This document shows positions 17,224-26,039 of a stretch of 64,000 bases of DNA, piece after piece (position 1 is the stretch's first letter; each line of letters opens with the position of its first letter). The notes beneath the pieces are model-generated. The model was given only the letters and a program-made list of their open reading frames with translations, was not told the DNA's origin and searched no databases. A program made the translations under genes and the position numbers. This DNA comes from JAPPHY01 sp965247535 (GTDB taxonomy: Bacteria; Chloroflexota; Dehalococcoidia; Lucifugimonadales; UBA2985): assembly GCA_965247535.1 (NCBI GenBank), contig OZ252018.1:124001-188000 (forward strand). Reading direction: 5' to 3'.

Positions 17224-18240
17224 ATGGCAAGAGTGACCGTTGTAGGCACTACCAGCTGGGGGACCACGCTGGCCATCCTCCTGGCCAACAACGGCTCCGA
17301 CGTGGCGCTGTGGGCGCGAACGGAAGAGGAGGCGTCGGCGCTGCGGCAGGCGGGCGAGAACCCGCGCCTGCCGCCCGGCTCGACCTTCCCCGCCGGCCTG
17401 CGCGTCACCGCATCCCTGCATGACACCGTCCCCGGCGCCGACATGGTGGTCGTGTCGGTGCCGTCTCGAAGCCTGCGCGAGAACATGCGCGCCGTGCAGC
17501 CCCACCTGGTCGGCGGCGCCATTGTCCTGAGCGCAACCAAGGGCTTGGAGAACGAGTCGGCAAGGCGCATGAGCGAGGTGATGGAGGAGGAGCTTCCGGA
17601 GCAGTTCCACGACCGCATCGCCGTGCTTTCCGGCCCCAACCTGGCGCGTGAGATCGTCCGCGGGATGCCGGCATCGACGGTCATCGCCTCACGCAGCGAG
17701 GACGTCGCACTGAGGGCGCAAGAGCTATTCATGTCGCCCGTGTTCAGGGTGTACACCAACGCAGACGTGGTGGGCGTGGAGTTGGGCGGGGCGCTGAAGA
17801 ACATCATTGCGCTTGGCGCGGGCATTTGCGAAGGACTGGGCTACGGCGACAACGGGAAGGCGGCGTTCATCACACGCGGCCTCGTGGAGATGACGCGGCT
17901 GGCCGTGGCCTCCGGGGCCAACCCGCTGACGCTGGCCGGTCTCGCCGGCCTGGGCGACCTCGTGGCCACATGCTCCAGCCCCCTCAGCAGGAACCGGTAC
18001 GTCGGCGAGCAGCTTGCGGCGGGCCTGGGGATCGAGGAGGTGCTCTCCTCGATGCAGAACGTGGCGGAGGGCGTGGACACCACACGGGCAGCGCTCACTC
18101 TGGCAGCGCGGCTGGACGTGGACATGCCGCTCACGCAGGCCATAAGCGCCGTGCTGTTCCGGGGCGTGGACCCGCGCTCGGCGGTGGCGGAGCTGATGGG
18201 GCGTGCGCCGCGGTCGGAGTGGGCAGGGCTGGAGGGGTAG
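17224..18240 (+). CDS. gpsA: Glycerol-3-phosphate dehydrogenase [NAD(P)+]
   Basis: Reduces dihydroxyacetone phosphate to sn-glycerol-3-phosphate for phospholipid synthesis. 338 residues. N-terminal dinucleotide motif VVGTTSWGTTLA (standard GxGxWGT, with Thr at the second glycine), SGPNLAREI, the catalytic lysine region GGALKNIIALGAGICEGLGYGDNGKAAFITRGLVEM, and GLGDLVATC. ATG at 17224 follows GCGGAGGCCGC. Last gene of the argF-der-plsY-gpsA run. Confidence 0.97.
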   Translation: MARVTVVGTTSWGTTLAILLANNGSDVALWARTEEEASALRQAGENPRLPPGSTFPAGLRVTASLHDTVPGADMVVVSVPSRSLRENMRAVQPHLVGGAIVLSATKGLENESARRMSEVMEEELPEQFHDRIAVLSGPNLAREIVRGMPASTVIASRSEDVALRAQELFMSPVFRVYTNADVVGVELGGALKNIIALGAGICEGLGYGDNGKAAFITRGLVEMTRLAVASGANPLTLAGLAGLGDLVATCSSPLSRNRYVGEQLAAGLGIEEVLSSMQNVAEGVDTTRAALTLAARLDVDMPLTQAISAVLFRGVDPRSAVAELMGRAPRSEWAGLEG

Positions 18241-18397
18241 GGGGGCTACCTGACCGGCGACGGCTCGAGTACACATTCGGGCCGGTCCAGCTGGAGCCGC
18301 TGCCGCGAGCGGCCGGTGGCATTGGGCGAGTCGCAACAGGCAGTGATTGGCCTTCCGAACCTGAAACCGTGGAAAGGGCCCTGTATTGGTGCGAAAC

Positions 18398-19615
18398 ATG
18401 AATCCCGACTTTAAGCTGGGTATGGTGCTTGTGGCGGCCGCCGTGCTCTTGGCGCTTGGTGACCCAGGCAACTTCTTGGTGACCCAGGCCAAACGGCTAC
18501 TGGATCTTTCAGGAGTAACTTACGGCTTGCTCATTTATGCAGGCGGCGTCGGTGGACTAGTGGTTATAGCTGCAGCCATCTGGGTGGACCGGAGGCCTCC
18601 ACACGCCATGATGGCAGCCGGCGCGCTCGTAGCTCTCCTTGGCCTCTCCGTCCTCGCCCTGCCCGCCAGTTTTGCGGCGTTCGCGGTGGGCATGTTCGTG
18701 GCCGGCGTAGGTCGCTCCGCAGTCAATCCACTGATATTCTACGCCATTGCAGTGAAGGGCGCCTCTCGTTATAGAGGTACGATTATTGGGGCTTTGGGCA
18801 TGGTCTTCTTGCTCAGCCCCGGTACGCGCGGCGACATCGATTGGCATTTTGGTGAGTCCACGTCATTCATCCCGGTCATTGCAGCACTTACCTTGGCCGG
18901 CGCATCACTGCTATTTGTTGCACTGCCACGCGTTTTCACGGGCGCGTATGAATCAGATCAGACGCAGCAGGTGAAGCCCGGGGCGCCGGGCGTTTGGAGA
19001 GCCTTGCTGTGGGTGACAATAGCTTTTTCCGCCGCTGCACTGGCTTCAACAACCATTGCAATTCTCCCCTATCAGATTGCCATGAATTCAAGTTCAGAGC
19101 TTCTTCGCCTTGAGCCGGAGTTTCCGACTGCGCCCGTTTTCCAAGCTGTCAACGCTGCTCCCGTTTTGCATGCTGCCAGCGCTGCGGGCGTTCTGCTCTG
19201 GGGTGTTGCCAGTGACTTCTTCGCGCTTCGGCGATGGCTGCTCATTACGGCGATACTGTTTGTGCTCGGGGCAGGAGGGGTCTGGGTTTTCGGAAACCCA
19301 CTCGGATCTACTTTCCCTCTTCTGGCCGTTGGGCTCGCCCGAGGCGGCCTGGTCTGCCTGCCACTTATATTGATGGCGGAGCTGCTTCCCACCCGGCACT
19401 TCGCAAAGCTGGCGTTACTCATACAATTTGTAAGCATAGCGACAGTGGGAATTCCTTCCGGACTCTTGCTGGCCGCCCTCCGCGACACCGTCCCCCTCAT
19501 ATCCTGGGCGCTTGTCCTGGAAGCCTTTGCCCTTGCGATAATTGCCGCCTTCCTGCCGCGCGCCGCGGTCGGAGTGGGCGGGGCTGGAGGGGTGAGGGGG
19601 GGCCCTACAGCCTGA
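18398..19615 (+). CDS. MFS-type transporter
   Basis: About 405 residues with roughly twelve hydrophobic segments in two halves separated by a polar loop near residue 195, the major facilitator layout. The short loop WVDRRPPHAM after segment 2 replaces the usual GxxxDRxGRR signature, with only WVDRR retained. A His/Asp/Glu-containing stretch GDIDWHFGESTS lies between segments 5 and 6. The substrate is unknown. ATG at 18398 has no evident Shine-Dalgarno; a TTG at 18386 is an alternative. Slightly lower GC than gpsA. The stop overlaps the convergent small gene by 11 bases. Confidence 0.82.
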   Translation: MNPDFKLGMVLVAAAVLLALGDPGNFLVTQAKRLLDLSGVTYGLLIYAGGVGGLVVIAAAIWVDRRPPHAMMAAGALVALLGLSVLALPASFAAFAVGMFVAGVGRSAVNPLIFYAIAVKGASRYRGTIIGALGMVFLLSPGTRGDIDWHFGESTSFIPVIAALTLAGASLLFVALPRVFTGAYESDQTQQVKPGAPGVWRALLWVTIAFSAAALASTTIAILPYQIAMNSSSELLRLEPEFPTAPVFQAVNAAPVLHAASAAGVLLWGVASDFFALRRWLLITAILFVLGAGGVWVFGNPLGSTFPLLAVGLARGGLVCLPLILMAELLPTRHFAKLALLIQFVSIATVGIPSGLLLAALRDTVPLISWALVLEAFALAIIAAFLPRAAVGVGGAGGVRGGPTA

Positions 19616-19835
19616 ACAACGCCCGCAGCCGGGCCCACAGCGACATCGGGGGTGGTGGTGGGCTGGAGGCGCGGCGCTCGCCTTCCTCGCGCATTTGGGA
19701 CCGCGTCATCTCCCCAGCCGGCCGCCGGGACGGGCCTCCCGTGCCGAGCATCTCTTTGGCGTCGTTACCGCGCCCCCCACGAAGCAGGCGATCTGCGGCA
19801 CCGGATTTCCAATCTCCTCTTCCTCCTGGCATCAT
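19605..19835 (-). CDS. Small basic Gly/Arg-rich protein, unknown
   Basis: A 76-residue ORF. It starts with two Met codons (19835 and 19832) preceded by GGAGG at a six-base gap, and the promoter hexamers TTGCCG and TATTAT lie just upstream; together these make it more likely real than its composition suggests. The sequence is rich in Arg, Gly and Pro, holds a run of five Pro, and ends in an amphipathic SLWARLRALFRL helix. No family recognised. It converges with and slightly overlaps the MFS gene. Confidence 0.5.
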   Translation of the reverse strand: MMPGGRGDWKSGAADRLLRGGRGNDAKEMLGTGGPSRRPAGEMTRSQMREEGERRASSPPPPPMSLWARLRALFRL

Positions 19836-19863
19836 GGCACACCTCCGACGAGAAGTGCTTAAC

Positions 19864-19893
19864 ATAATATCATATCCAGGCACGATCCGGCAA
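19864..19893 (-). promoter_or_regulatory. Promoter of the small protein gene at 19605-19835
   Basis: Minus strand TTGCCG (19888-19893), an 18-base spacer, TATTAT (19864-19869). Confidence 0.5.
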
Positions 19894-19969
19894 ACCGGCC
19901 CGGGTAGCGAGTCAAACCTTAAGGCATCTTGGAGAAGCCCGCGCGGGCAGTTGGCTCCATTCCGATTCG

Positions 19970-19998
19970 TTGACAGACCAAGTCACGTGACCTATTGT
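19970..19998 (+). promoter_or_regulatory. Promoter of the GNAT gene
   Basis: TTGACA at 19970-19975, a 17-base spacer, TATTGT at 19993-19998; 44 bases before the ATG. Confidence 0.65.
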
Positions 19999-20042
19999 TG
20001 AAAAACAGTCCAACGGCCACAAATGGTCTGTGGTAGGAGTGC

Positions 20043-20468
20043 ATGTCGGAGCTAGAGATTAGACCGTTCCGGGAATCCGACCAGGACGCCGTCGTAGAAC
20101 TATGGGTCGAGTGCGGCTTGACAGTGCCCTGGAACGATCCTGTGAAGGACATCAACCGGAAGCTCATCGCCCAGCCAGAGCTGTTTCTGGTTGGGGCCAT
20201 GGGTCCCAGGCTGGTAGCGTCCGTTATGGCTGGATACGACGGCCATCGCGGTTGGATCAACTATCTTGCGGTCGCTTCAGACTGCCGGAAGATGGGCTTC
20301 GGGCGCCACATTATGGACGTGGCAGAAGCACGGCTACGGGAACTTGGTTGCGCAAAGATCCAATTGCAGGTCAGAAACACTAACCCCGGAGCGGTTGGGT
20401 TCTACTGGAATATCGGGTATTCTGTGGATAACGTCATAAGCATGGGCAAGCGACTTGAAAAAGATTGA
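20043..20468 (+). CDS. GNAT family acetyltransferase (YpeA-like)
   Basis: Acetyl-CoA-dependent N-acetyltransferase fold, 141 residues. Seen: N-terminal IRPFRESDQDAVVELW, the acetyl-CoA loop region with NYLAVASDCRKMGFGRHIM (the Q/RxxGxG/A pattern is RKMGFG), and C-terminal QVRNTNPGAVGFYWNIGYSVDNVISMGKRL, which matches YpeA-type enzymes. The acceptor is unknown. ATG at 20043; Shine-Dalgarno weak (TAGGAGTGC). AT-richer than the M16 gene next to it. Confidence 0.9.
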   Translation: MSELEIRPFRESDQDAVVELWVECGLTVPWNDPVKDINRKLIAQPELFLVGAMGPRLVASVMAGYDGHRGWINYLAVASDCRKMGFGRHIMDVAEARLRELGCAKIQLQVRNTNPGAVGFYWNIGYSVDNVISMGKRLEKD

Positions 20469-20588
20469 GATGCCGCATGCGATGTACCAACAACAAATCG
20501 CGGCGGCGCCTGACTAGGCCAGGCTTGACAGTCCCAGGAAGGCCGACGGAGTAACCGGCACATCTCACTCGCGGAGGGAACAGGCGTC

Positions 20589-21854
20589 ATCGCGCACAGA
20601 AAGACGGTAACGGACGACGGGCTTCGCATTCTCACCTCGCGGATGCCACACACGCAGTCGGCGAGCATCGTGCTCTACGTGGGCGCGGGTTCGCGCTACG
20701 AGTCGCCGGAAGAGGCGGGCATATCGCACTTCGTGGAGCACATGTGCTTCAAGGGCACGCCCCGGTACCCGACGTCGAAGGAGATCAGCGAGGCCATCGA
20801 GGGTGTCGGGGGCGTCATGAACGCCTCCACGGACCGGGAGCTCACCTCATACTGGTGCAAGGTGCCTGTGACCCACTTCCACGAGGCGCTCGACGTGCTG
20901 GCCGACATGGTCAGGGAGCCCCTGTACGAGGCGGACGAGATCGAGAAGGAACGCCAGGTCATCCTCGAGGAACTGGCCATGACCTACGACGTGCCCAGCT
21001 ACCGCGCCGAGCTGCTCATCGACGAGGTGATGTGGCCCAGCCAGCCGCTCGGCAGGGACGTGGGCGGCACCCGCGACTCGGTCTCCGGAGTAACCCGCGA
21101 CATGATGCTGGACTACATGGGCCGGCAGTACACGCTCCCCAACCTGGTGGTCTCCATCGCCGGCAACATCCACCACGACGAGGTCATCGAGGCCGTCACG
21201 CAGCGCTTCCGCGGCTGGGCCGGCCACTCGCCGGGCGACTGGTTCCCCGCCGACGACAGCCAGGCATCGCCCTCATTCGGGTTGGAGCGCCGCAAAACAG
21301 AGCAGGCGCACGTATGCATCGCCCTCAAGGGACTGTCGTCGTCGCACCCGGACAGGTACGCGCTTGACCTGCTGAACGCCATACTGGGCGAGGGCATGAG
21401 CAGCCGCCTGTTCCTGGAGCTGCGAGAGCGGCGCGGCCTGGTCTACGACGTCCACACCAGCGTCAGCCACCTGAAGGACTGCGGCACGTTCATTGCCTAC
21501 GCAGGGATGGACCCCAAGAACGCTCGCACTGCCGTTCGGAGCATCCTGGATGAGCTGGACCGCATCAAGGGCGGCGTGCCGGAGGAGGAGCTCCACAAGG
21601 CCAGGGAGTACCTCAAGGGCAGGCTGGTGCTCCGTATGGAGGACAGCCGGAGCGTGGCGGCCTGGATTGGCGCTCAGGAGCTGCTCACCGGCAGGGTGCG
21701 CACGGTGAAGCAGGTGCTGTCGACGGTGGACGCTGTAACGACGGACGACGTGCGGCGGGTTGCCAACGAGCTGCTGGTTACGGAGAAGCTGAGCACGGCT
21801 ATAGTGGGGCCGTTCCGCAGCGAGAGGCCGTTCCAGGCGGGGCTGCGGATCTAA
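20589..21854 (+). CDS. M16 family metallopeptidase (processing-peptidase type) with non-standard start
   Basis: Zinc peptidase of the pitrilysin/mitochondrial processing peptidase family, about 420 residues. The inverted zinc motif HFVEH with the downstream Glu (about 75 residues on, in EIEKERQVILEE) is intact, and the C-terminal domain carries RRGLVYDVHTSVS. The frame is open upstream to a TGA at 20526, but there is no ATG, GTG or TTG before the ATG at 20643, which would remove the conserved first strand (HRKTVTDDGLRILTSRMPHT). I placed the start at ATC 20589, 11 bases after GGAGG. A rare start, a lost ATG or an assembly error are all possible; from 20643 it would be 403 residues. Confidence 0.85.
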   Translation: MAHRKTVTDDGLRILTSRMPHTQSASIVLYVGAGSRYESPEEAGISHFVEHMCFKGTPRYPTSKEISEAIEGVGGVMNASTDRELTSYWCKVPVTHFHEALDVLADMVREPLYEADEIEKERQVILEELAMTYDVPSYRAELLIDEVMWPSQPLGRDVGGTRDSVSGVTRDMMLDYMGRQYTLPNLVVSIAGNIHHDEVIEAVTQRFRGWAGHSPGDWFPADDSQASPSFGLERRKTEQAHVCIALKGLSSSHPDRYALDLLNAILGEGMSSRLFLELRERRGLVYDVHTSVSHLKDCGTFIAYAGMDPKNARTAVRSILDELDRIKGGVPEEELHKAREYLKGRLVLRMEDSRSVAAWIGAQELLTGRVRTVKQVLSTVDAVTTDDVRRVANELLVTEKLSTAIVGPFRSERPFQAGLRI

Positions 21855-21871
21855 GGCGCGCGAGCGCTTAG

Positions 21872-22687
21872 CTACTCCGTGTCTGCAACGGCGCCCTCAT
21901 ACTCTCGAATGGTCTTTACCACCGATTCCAGCCATTCAATCAATGCGGTGACCTGAGACTCCTCCTGAACACGGTCCGCTCGATAAGCAATTTCGATACC
22001 TCTGCCTGCAGTTTCAAACGGACCGATAGCCAGGGCATCCCTTCTGTGCTGCTCAACGACTTCCTGAGGAACGTTAGTCCTCGTGCTGATGGAATCGAAG
22101 GCCGTGTAAATCGACTGATTATATTTGGATGCATCATGCCCATAGCCATAGCAGATCACAAAATGCCTCCGATCCAAGACCACGTAGAGAGAGAACCCAC
22201 TCTTGGTCCACTTGATGTGCATTCCTTCCTGCCTGCCCAGAGCCAGCACCCTTTCGTAGACGCGTATCCCGATTTCGCTCAACGACCCCAGGAACTCCTC
22301 CTCATTGGTCCATTCCAGGCGCCTTTTAAAGGCAGAGGCGGCTGCAACGTCTTCCGGTTCCAGCCCTTCGATTTGCTGGCTGACGCCTGGAGTGACATCC
22401 CGGCCGGGCATGACCTGAAGCAGAGCCTCGACCTGTTCCGGCTCAATCTGGAAGAACTCACGGGACGAGTTAATCCTGCTGGGGTCAAAAGCCGTGTGCA
22501 GCGCGCTCTCCACCCGCGCCGCGTCCACATCCTCCAGCTGGCGCGCTACGACACATTCAAAGGGTAGAGGTACTCCAGTGCTATAGAGAGATTTCATCCT
22601 GACTTGCACATCATCGCTCTCGGTCATGCCAATCTTCACGATGCCCGGCATCGCCGGGTTTGTTAGCACGTATACTATATTCGGCAT
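21872..22687 (-). CDS. GIY-YIG nuclease-family protein (T5orf172-like) with unknown C-terminal domain
   Basis: 271 residues. N-terminal domain (1-95) starts IVYVLTNPAMPGIVKIGMT, the GIY-YIG hallmark in its I-V-Y ... V-K-I-G form, continues with an R (VRMKSLYSTG), and has the conserved E of RVESALHTAF and the NSSREFF motif. Residues about 120-271 hold a second part with a possible PD-(D/E)XK-like or binding fold (HIKWTKSGFSLYVVLDRRHFVICYGYG), which I do not recognise. ATG at 22687 follows GGGGGAAGCGA. AT-rich compared with flanking mgtE and the M16 gene, suggesting acquisition. Possible DNA nuclease; no partner adjacent. Confidence 0.8.
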   Translation of the reverse strand: MPNIVYVLTNPAMPGIVKIGMTESDDVQVRMKSLYSTGVPLPFECVVARQLEDVDAARVESALHTAFDPSRINSSREFFQIEPEQVEALLQVMPGRDVTPGVSQQIEGLEPEDVAAASAFKRRLEWTNEEEFLGSLSEIGIRVYERVLALGRQEGMHIKWTKSGFSLYVVLDRRHFVICYGYGHDASKYNQSIYTAFDSISTRTNVPQEVVEQHRRDALAIGPFETAGRGIEIAYRADRVQEESQVTALIEWLESVVKTIREYEGAVADTE

Positions 22688-22764
22688 TCGCTTCCCCCAC
22701 GTTCAATCTAAACTAGTGCCTGCTACTTCAAGACTCACCAAGTCCCTGCATTAGCCTACTTCAA

Positions 22765-24162
22765 TCACACCAGCCGCTCTATAAGTATAGCGGCCAACCC
22801 CAGGAACAGCAGGAAACCGAGCACGTCCGTAAACGTTGTCACGAAGATTGCGGAAGACACGGCCGGGTCCATCTTCAGCCGGCGCAGCAGCAGCGGAACT
22901 CCGCTGCCCGCAAGACCCGCCACGATCATGTTGCCCAGCATCGCCACCCCAACCACCGCTCCCAGCACAGGCGTCCCCATCCACGCGTAGGCCACCGCTC
23001 CCACAACCGTCGCCAGCAGCAGGCCGTGCACAAGTCCGAGCAGCAGCTCTCGACCCACGAGCCTGATGCCGCGCGTGCTGCTCAGCTCACCGAGCGCCAT
23101 GCCTCGCACAACCAGCGTCAGCGTCTGCGTGCCCGCAATTCCGCCCTGGCCCGCCACTATCGGCAGGAACACGGCGAGCGCCGCCACCCTCGCGATCGTC
23201 GACTCGAAGAAGCTGATCACGAGCGCTGCCAGAAACGCAGTCGCCAGGTTGATGTACAGCCAAGGCAGCCGGCTGCGCACCGAGCTACCGAAGGGCCCCA
23301 TCACTCGCTCGCCGGCTATGCCCGCTATCCTGAACATGTCCTCCGTGGCCTCCTCCGTCACCACGTCCACCACGTCCTCCAGCATGATGATACCGATCAG
23401 CTTCCGGTCTCCGTCCAGCACCGGCAGGTAGTGGAGCCCGTAGCGCTCCATCAGGCGGGCACACTCCTCCTGGTCGGTATCGGCGGTGACGGACACCACC
23501 TCCGGGTGCATGATGTCGCGCACCACATCATCGAGTGGGGAAAGGGCCAGCCGCGTGACGGTGACGGAGCCCAGCAACCTGCCCTCGGTGTCCGTGACGA
23601 AGATGGACGCAAACTCCTCGGCATCCGGCCCCAGAAGTCGGAGCACGTCCAGTGCGATGCCCGCCGTCATGTGCGCGGACACCGAGGGGAATTCCGGCAC
23701 CATGAGGCCACCCGCCGACTCGTCGGCGTAGCCCAGCAGCGGGGCCACGTCCGCAGCATCCGACATGCCCGCCAGAGCGACCAGTGACCGGCCCGGCGGC
23801 AGGCTACGCAGGACGTCGGCGGCCACGTCGAGGCTGGTCTCGTCCAGCACGCGGGGGAGGAGCGCGGGGTCCATCTCGGAGATGAGGGCCAGCGCCTCCT
23901 CCAGGTCCAGGTACTCCAGGGCCTCTGCCGTCGCCTCGGGAGTCAGCCGCGACATCGCCGCGCCGAGCGGCCCGCGCTCCAACGCAAGCAATGCCTCGCC
24001 GCGGTCCGCAGGGTGCAACTCACTCAGCAGCGTCACCGCCGAGTCAACGTCGCCATCCTCGACCAGGCGGAGGACCCTGTCCACCTCCTCCCTCATTCTA
24101 TCCTCCGCAGACAGCGTCTCCTCCGGCTGGTGTTCCGTATCCGTCCTTGTGGTGTCTTCCAT
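22765..24162 (-). CDS. mgtE: Magnesium transporter MgtE
   Basis: Mg2+ channel gated by intracellular Mg2+. 465 residues: an acidic N-terminal MgtE_N superhelical domain (about 25-150) with ALEYLDLEEALALISEMDP; two CBS domains (about 155-280), with DIMHPEVVSVTADTDQEECA and KLIGIIMLEDVVDVV; a connecting helix; and a five-helix membrane domain with the conserved GNMIVAGLAGSGVPLLLRRLKMDPA and SAIFVTTFTDV. ATG at 24162. A promoter is seen just upstream; no M-box Mg2+ riboswitch is visible in the leader. Confidence 0.96.
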   Translation of the reverse strand: MEDTTRTDTEHQPEETLSAEDRMREEVDRVLRLVEDGDVDSAVTLLSELHPADRGEALLALERGPLGAAMSRLTPEATAEALEYLDLEEALALISEMDPALLPRVLDETSLDVAADVLRSLPPGRSLVALAGMSDAADVAPLLGYADESAGGLMVPEFPSVSAHMTAGIALDVLRLLGPDAEEFASIFVTDTEGRLLGSVTVTRLALSPLDDVVRDIMHPEVVSVTADTDQEECARLMERYGLHYLPVLDGDRKLIGIIMLEDVVDVVTEEATEDMFRIAGIAGERVMGPFGSSVRSRLPWLYINLATAFLAALVISFFESTIARVAALAVFLPIVAGQGGIAGTQTLTLVVRGMALGELSSTRGIRLVGRELLLGLVHGLLLATVVGAVAYAWMGTPVLGAVVGVAMLGNMIVAGLAGSGVPLLLRRLKMDPAVSSAIFVTTFTDVLGFLLFLGLAAILIERLV

Positions 24163-24206
24163 TCGGCTCCCGGATGCGCGTCGACCCGCAGGCGTTCACT
24201 GCGCCT

Positions 24207-24234
24207 ATACTAGTGCCAAGGCAGAGGATTGCAA
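24207..24234 (-). promoter_or_regulatory. Probable promoter of mgtE
   Basis: Minus strand TTGCAA (24229-24234), a 16-base spacer, TAGTAT (24207-24212). The leader would be about 40 bases. Confidence 0.5.
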
Positions 24235-24427
24235 CCCCCGGACTCGCGCGTTTCCAGCCGGGTTGCCGCGAGGAGAAGCAACGTCCCTACTCCCGCGCAA
24301 GCGGCAGTCCACGACCGGCGCGGCGAATCGGGATGGATGCCCGCGTCCGCGGGCACGTGCGATTGGGGGACGGGGGTTTGCAAGGACGACCACTATGGTC
24401 GCCCATGCGGTGGCCGTTGAGTCTCGG

Positions 24428-25693
24428 CTAATTGTCCTTGGTGAGCGTGGCCAGGAACTCCTTGTTGGTTGCGGTCCTCTTCAGGCGCTCCATGACCTTC
24501 TCCGTTGCCTCCGAGGACTCCATGGAGCCTGACGTTATCATGGACACCATGCGCCGGAGCAGCCACACCTGCTTCAGCGTCTCCTCGCCGAGCAGCAACT
24601 CCTCTCTGCGAGTGCCGCTGCGCTGTATATCGATGGCCGGGAATACGCGCTTCTCCGCCAGCTTCCTCTCGAGGTGGATCTCCATATTACCGGTGCCCTT
24701 GAACTCCTCGTAGATCACCTCGTCCATGCGGCTGCCAGTGTCCACGAGGCAGGCGGCCATGATGGTGAGGCTGCCGCCCTCCTCCGTGTTTCGAGCGGCT
24801 CCGAAGAAGCGCTTTGGGGGGTACAGGGCCACCGGGTCGATACCGCCCGAGAGCGTCCGGCCGCTGGAGGGAAGCGAGAGGTTGTACGCTCGCGTCAGGC
24901 GGGTGATGCTGTCCAGCAGTATCACCACGTCCTTCCCACACTCCACCTGGCGCTTGGCCCGCTCCAGGGCAAGCTCAGCCACGCGGCAGTGGTCCTCAAC
25001 CGGGTCGTCGAAGGTTGAGCTGAACACCTCCCCGTCGATGGAACGCTTCATCTCGGTTACCTCTTCGGGTCGCTCCCCGATGAGGGCCACCATGAGGGTA
25101 ACGCCGGGGTTGTTTGTAGAAATGCCCTGGGCAATGTGCTTGAGCAGCGTGGTCTTGCCCGCCTTTGGAGGAGACACAATCAGGCCTCGCTGGCCGCGGC
25201 CTATGGGGGAAAGCAGGTCCATCAGGCGAGTAGATAGGTTGTCCTTGGCGGTCTCCAGCTTCAACTGGACGTTTGGAAAGATTGGGGTCAGGGTGTCGAA
25301 GCTGGGCCGCGCCCTGGCAGCGTCCGTGTCCAGGCCGTTTATGCCCTCCACGCGCACCAGGCCGTAGTACTTCTCGCCGTCCTTGGGAGGCCGCACCTGC
25401 CCCATCACCTGGTCGCCCGTCCGCAGAGCGAAGCGCCTGATCTGCGACTGCGATACGTAGACGTCGTTGGGGCTGGGCTTGAGGCTCAACTGGCGCAGAA
25501 AGCCGTATCCGTCATTGATCAGGTCAAGGATGCCGGAAGCCAGGATGTAGCCCTGCTGCTCCGCGTGCGACTGCATCATCCGGAACACGATCTCGCCCTT
25601 TGGGAGGGTGGAGAGGCCGTTCTCCAGCCCCAGCTCCTTGGCCAGGGTGAGCAGCTCTTGTTTGTTCTTTCCGTCTAGCTCGGTGAGGTTCAT
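24428..25693 (-). CDS. rho: Transcription termination factor Rho
   Basis: Hexameric RNA-DNA helicase that ends untranslated transcripts. 421 residues: Rho_N helical domain (1-45), a cold-shock-like RNA site (DGYGFLRQ, about 61-68) and a RecA ATPase with Walker A SPPKAGKTT (about 174-182), Walker B VVILLDSITRLTRAYN, and the Q-loop/R-loop stretch GIDPVALYPPKRFFGAARN. No long insertion is present, unlike many actinobacterial Rho proteins. ATG at 25693. It has its own promoter about 300 bases upstream and therefore a long untranslated leader. Confidence 0.97.
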   Translation of the reverse strand: MNLTELDGKNKQELLTLAKELGLENGLSTLPKGEIVFRMMQSHAEQQGYILASGILDLINDGYGFLRQLSLKPSPNDVYVSQSQIRRFALRTGDQVMGQVRPPKDGEKYYGLVRVEGINGLDTDAARARPSFDTLTPIFPNVQLKLETAKDNLSTRLMDLLSPIGRGQRGLIVSPPKAGKTTLLKHIAQGISTNNPGVTLMVALIGERPEEVTEMKRSIDGEVFSSTFDDPVEDHCRVAELALERAKRQVECGKDVVILLDSITRLTRAYNLSLPSSGRTLSGGIDPVALYPPKRFFGAARNTEEGGSLTIMAACLVDTGSRMDEVIYEEFKGTGNMEIHLERKLAEKRVFPAIDIQRSGTRREELLLGEETLKQVWLLRRMVSMITSGSMESSEATEKVMERLKRTATNKEFLATLTKDN

Positions 25694-26039
25694 AGCTTAC
25701 TCCGTGGGATCCTAACGTAGGGGTGTATATGGCGATGGCCGGATGGCTTCAGCACTGGTGGTGGTGTACCCCTGTTGGACTCTCTTCGCAGTCCGATTCG
25801 CAGGTGCGGCTTGCTGCTGTGCGTGGCCGCGGCTACTTCACGTGCGCTGCCCGCGGCGGCATGCCAAGGAATCGGAGCGAACTGCCCGGTGATGATACGG
25901 GGATTGTCACCTGCACTGCGGGGAAGAGATCGTGCGGGGGTAAGACATGAGCCTGCGGTAATCCGAGAGGGCTTCCGCCTCCCACGCACATCAAGTGTAA
26001 CACACTCAATCATGCTAGTCCAGCCACGCACCTTGGGCA
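25694..26039. other. rho leader region, no protein gene
   Basis: 346 bases between pyrG and rho. The rho promoter (25994-26022) leaves a leader of about 295 bases. Only short frames are open and none has a convincing Shine-Dalgarno. Rho genes are autoregulated by attenuation in other bacteria; whether this leader does so is inference. Confidence 0.5.
25994..26022 (-). promoter_or_regulatory. Promoter of rho
   Basis: Minus strand TGGACT (26017-26022), a 17-base spacer, TACACT (25994-25999) with a TGT extension. Confidence 0.6.

Noticed and set aside
24290..24365. GATGCCCGCGTCCGCGGGCACG segment as a terminator or repeat
   Set aside because: It resembles a dispersed GC palindrome, but a single copy with no T-run is not enough to call.
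24163..24427. M-box Mg2+ riboswitch before mgtE
   Set aside because: The mgtE transcript begins about 40 bases before the ATG, too short for an M-box.
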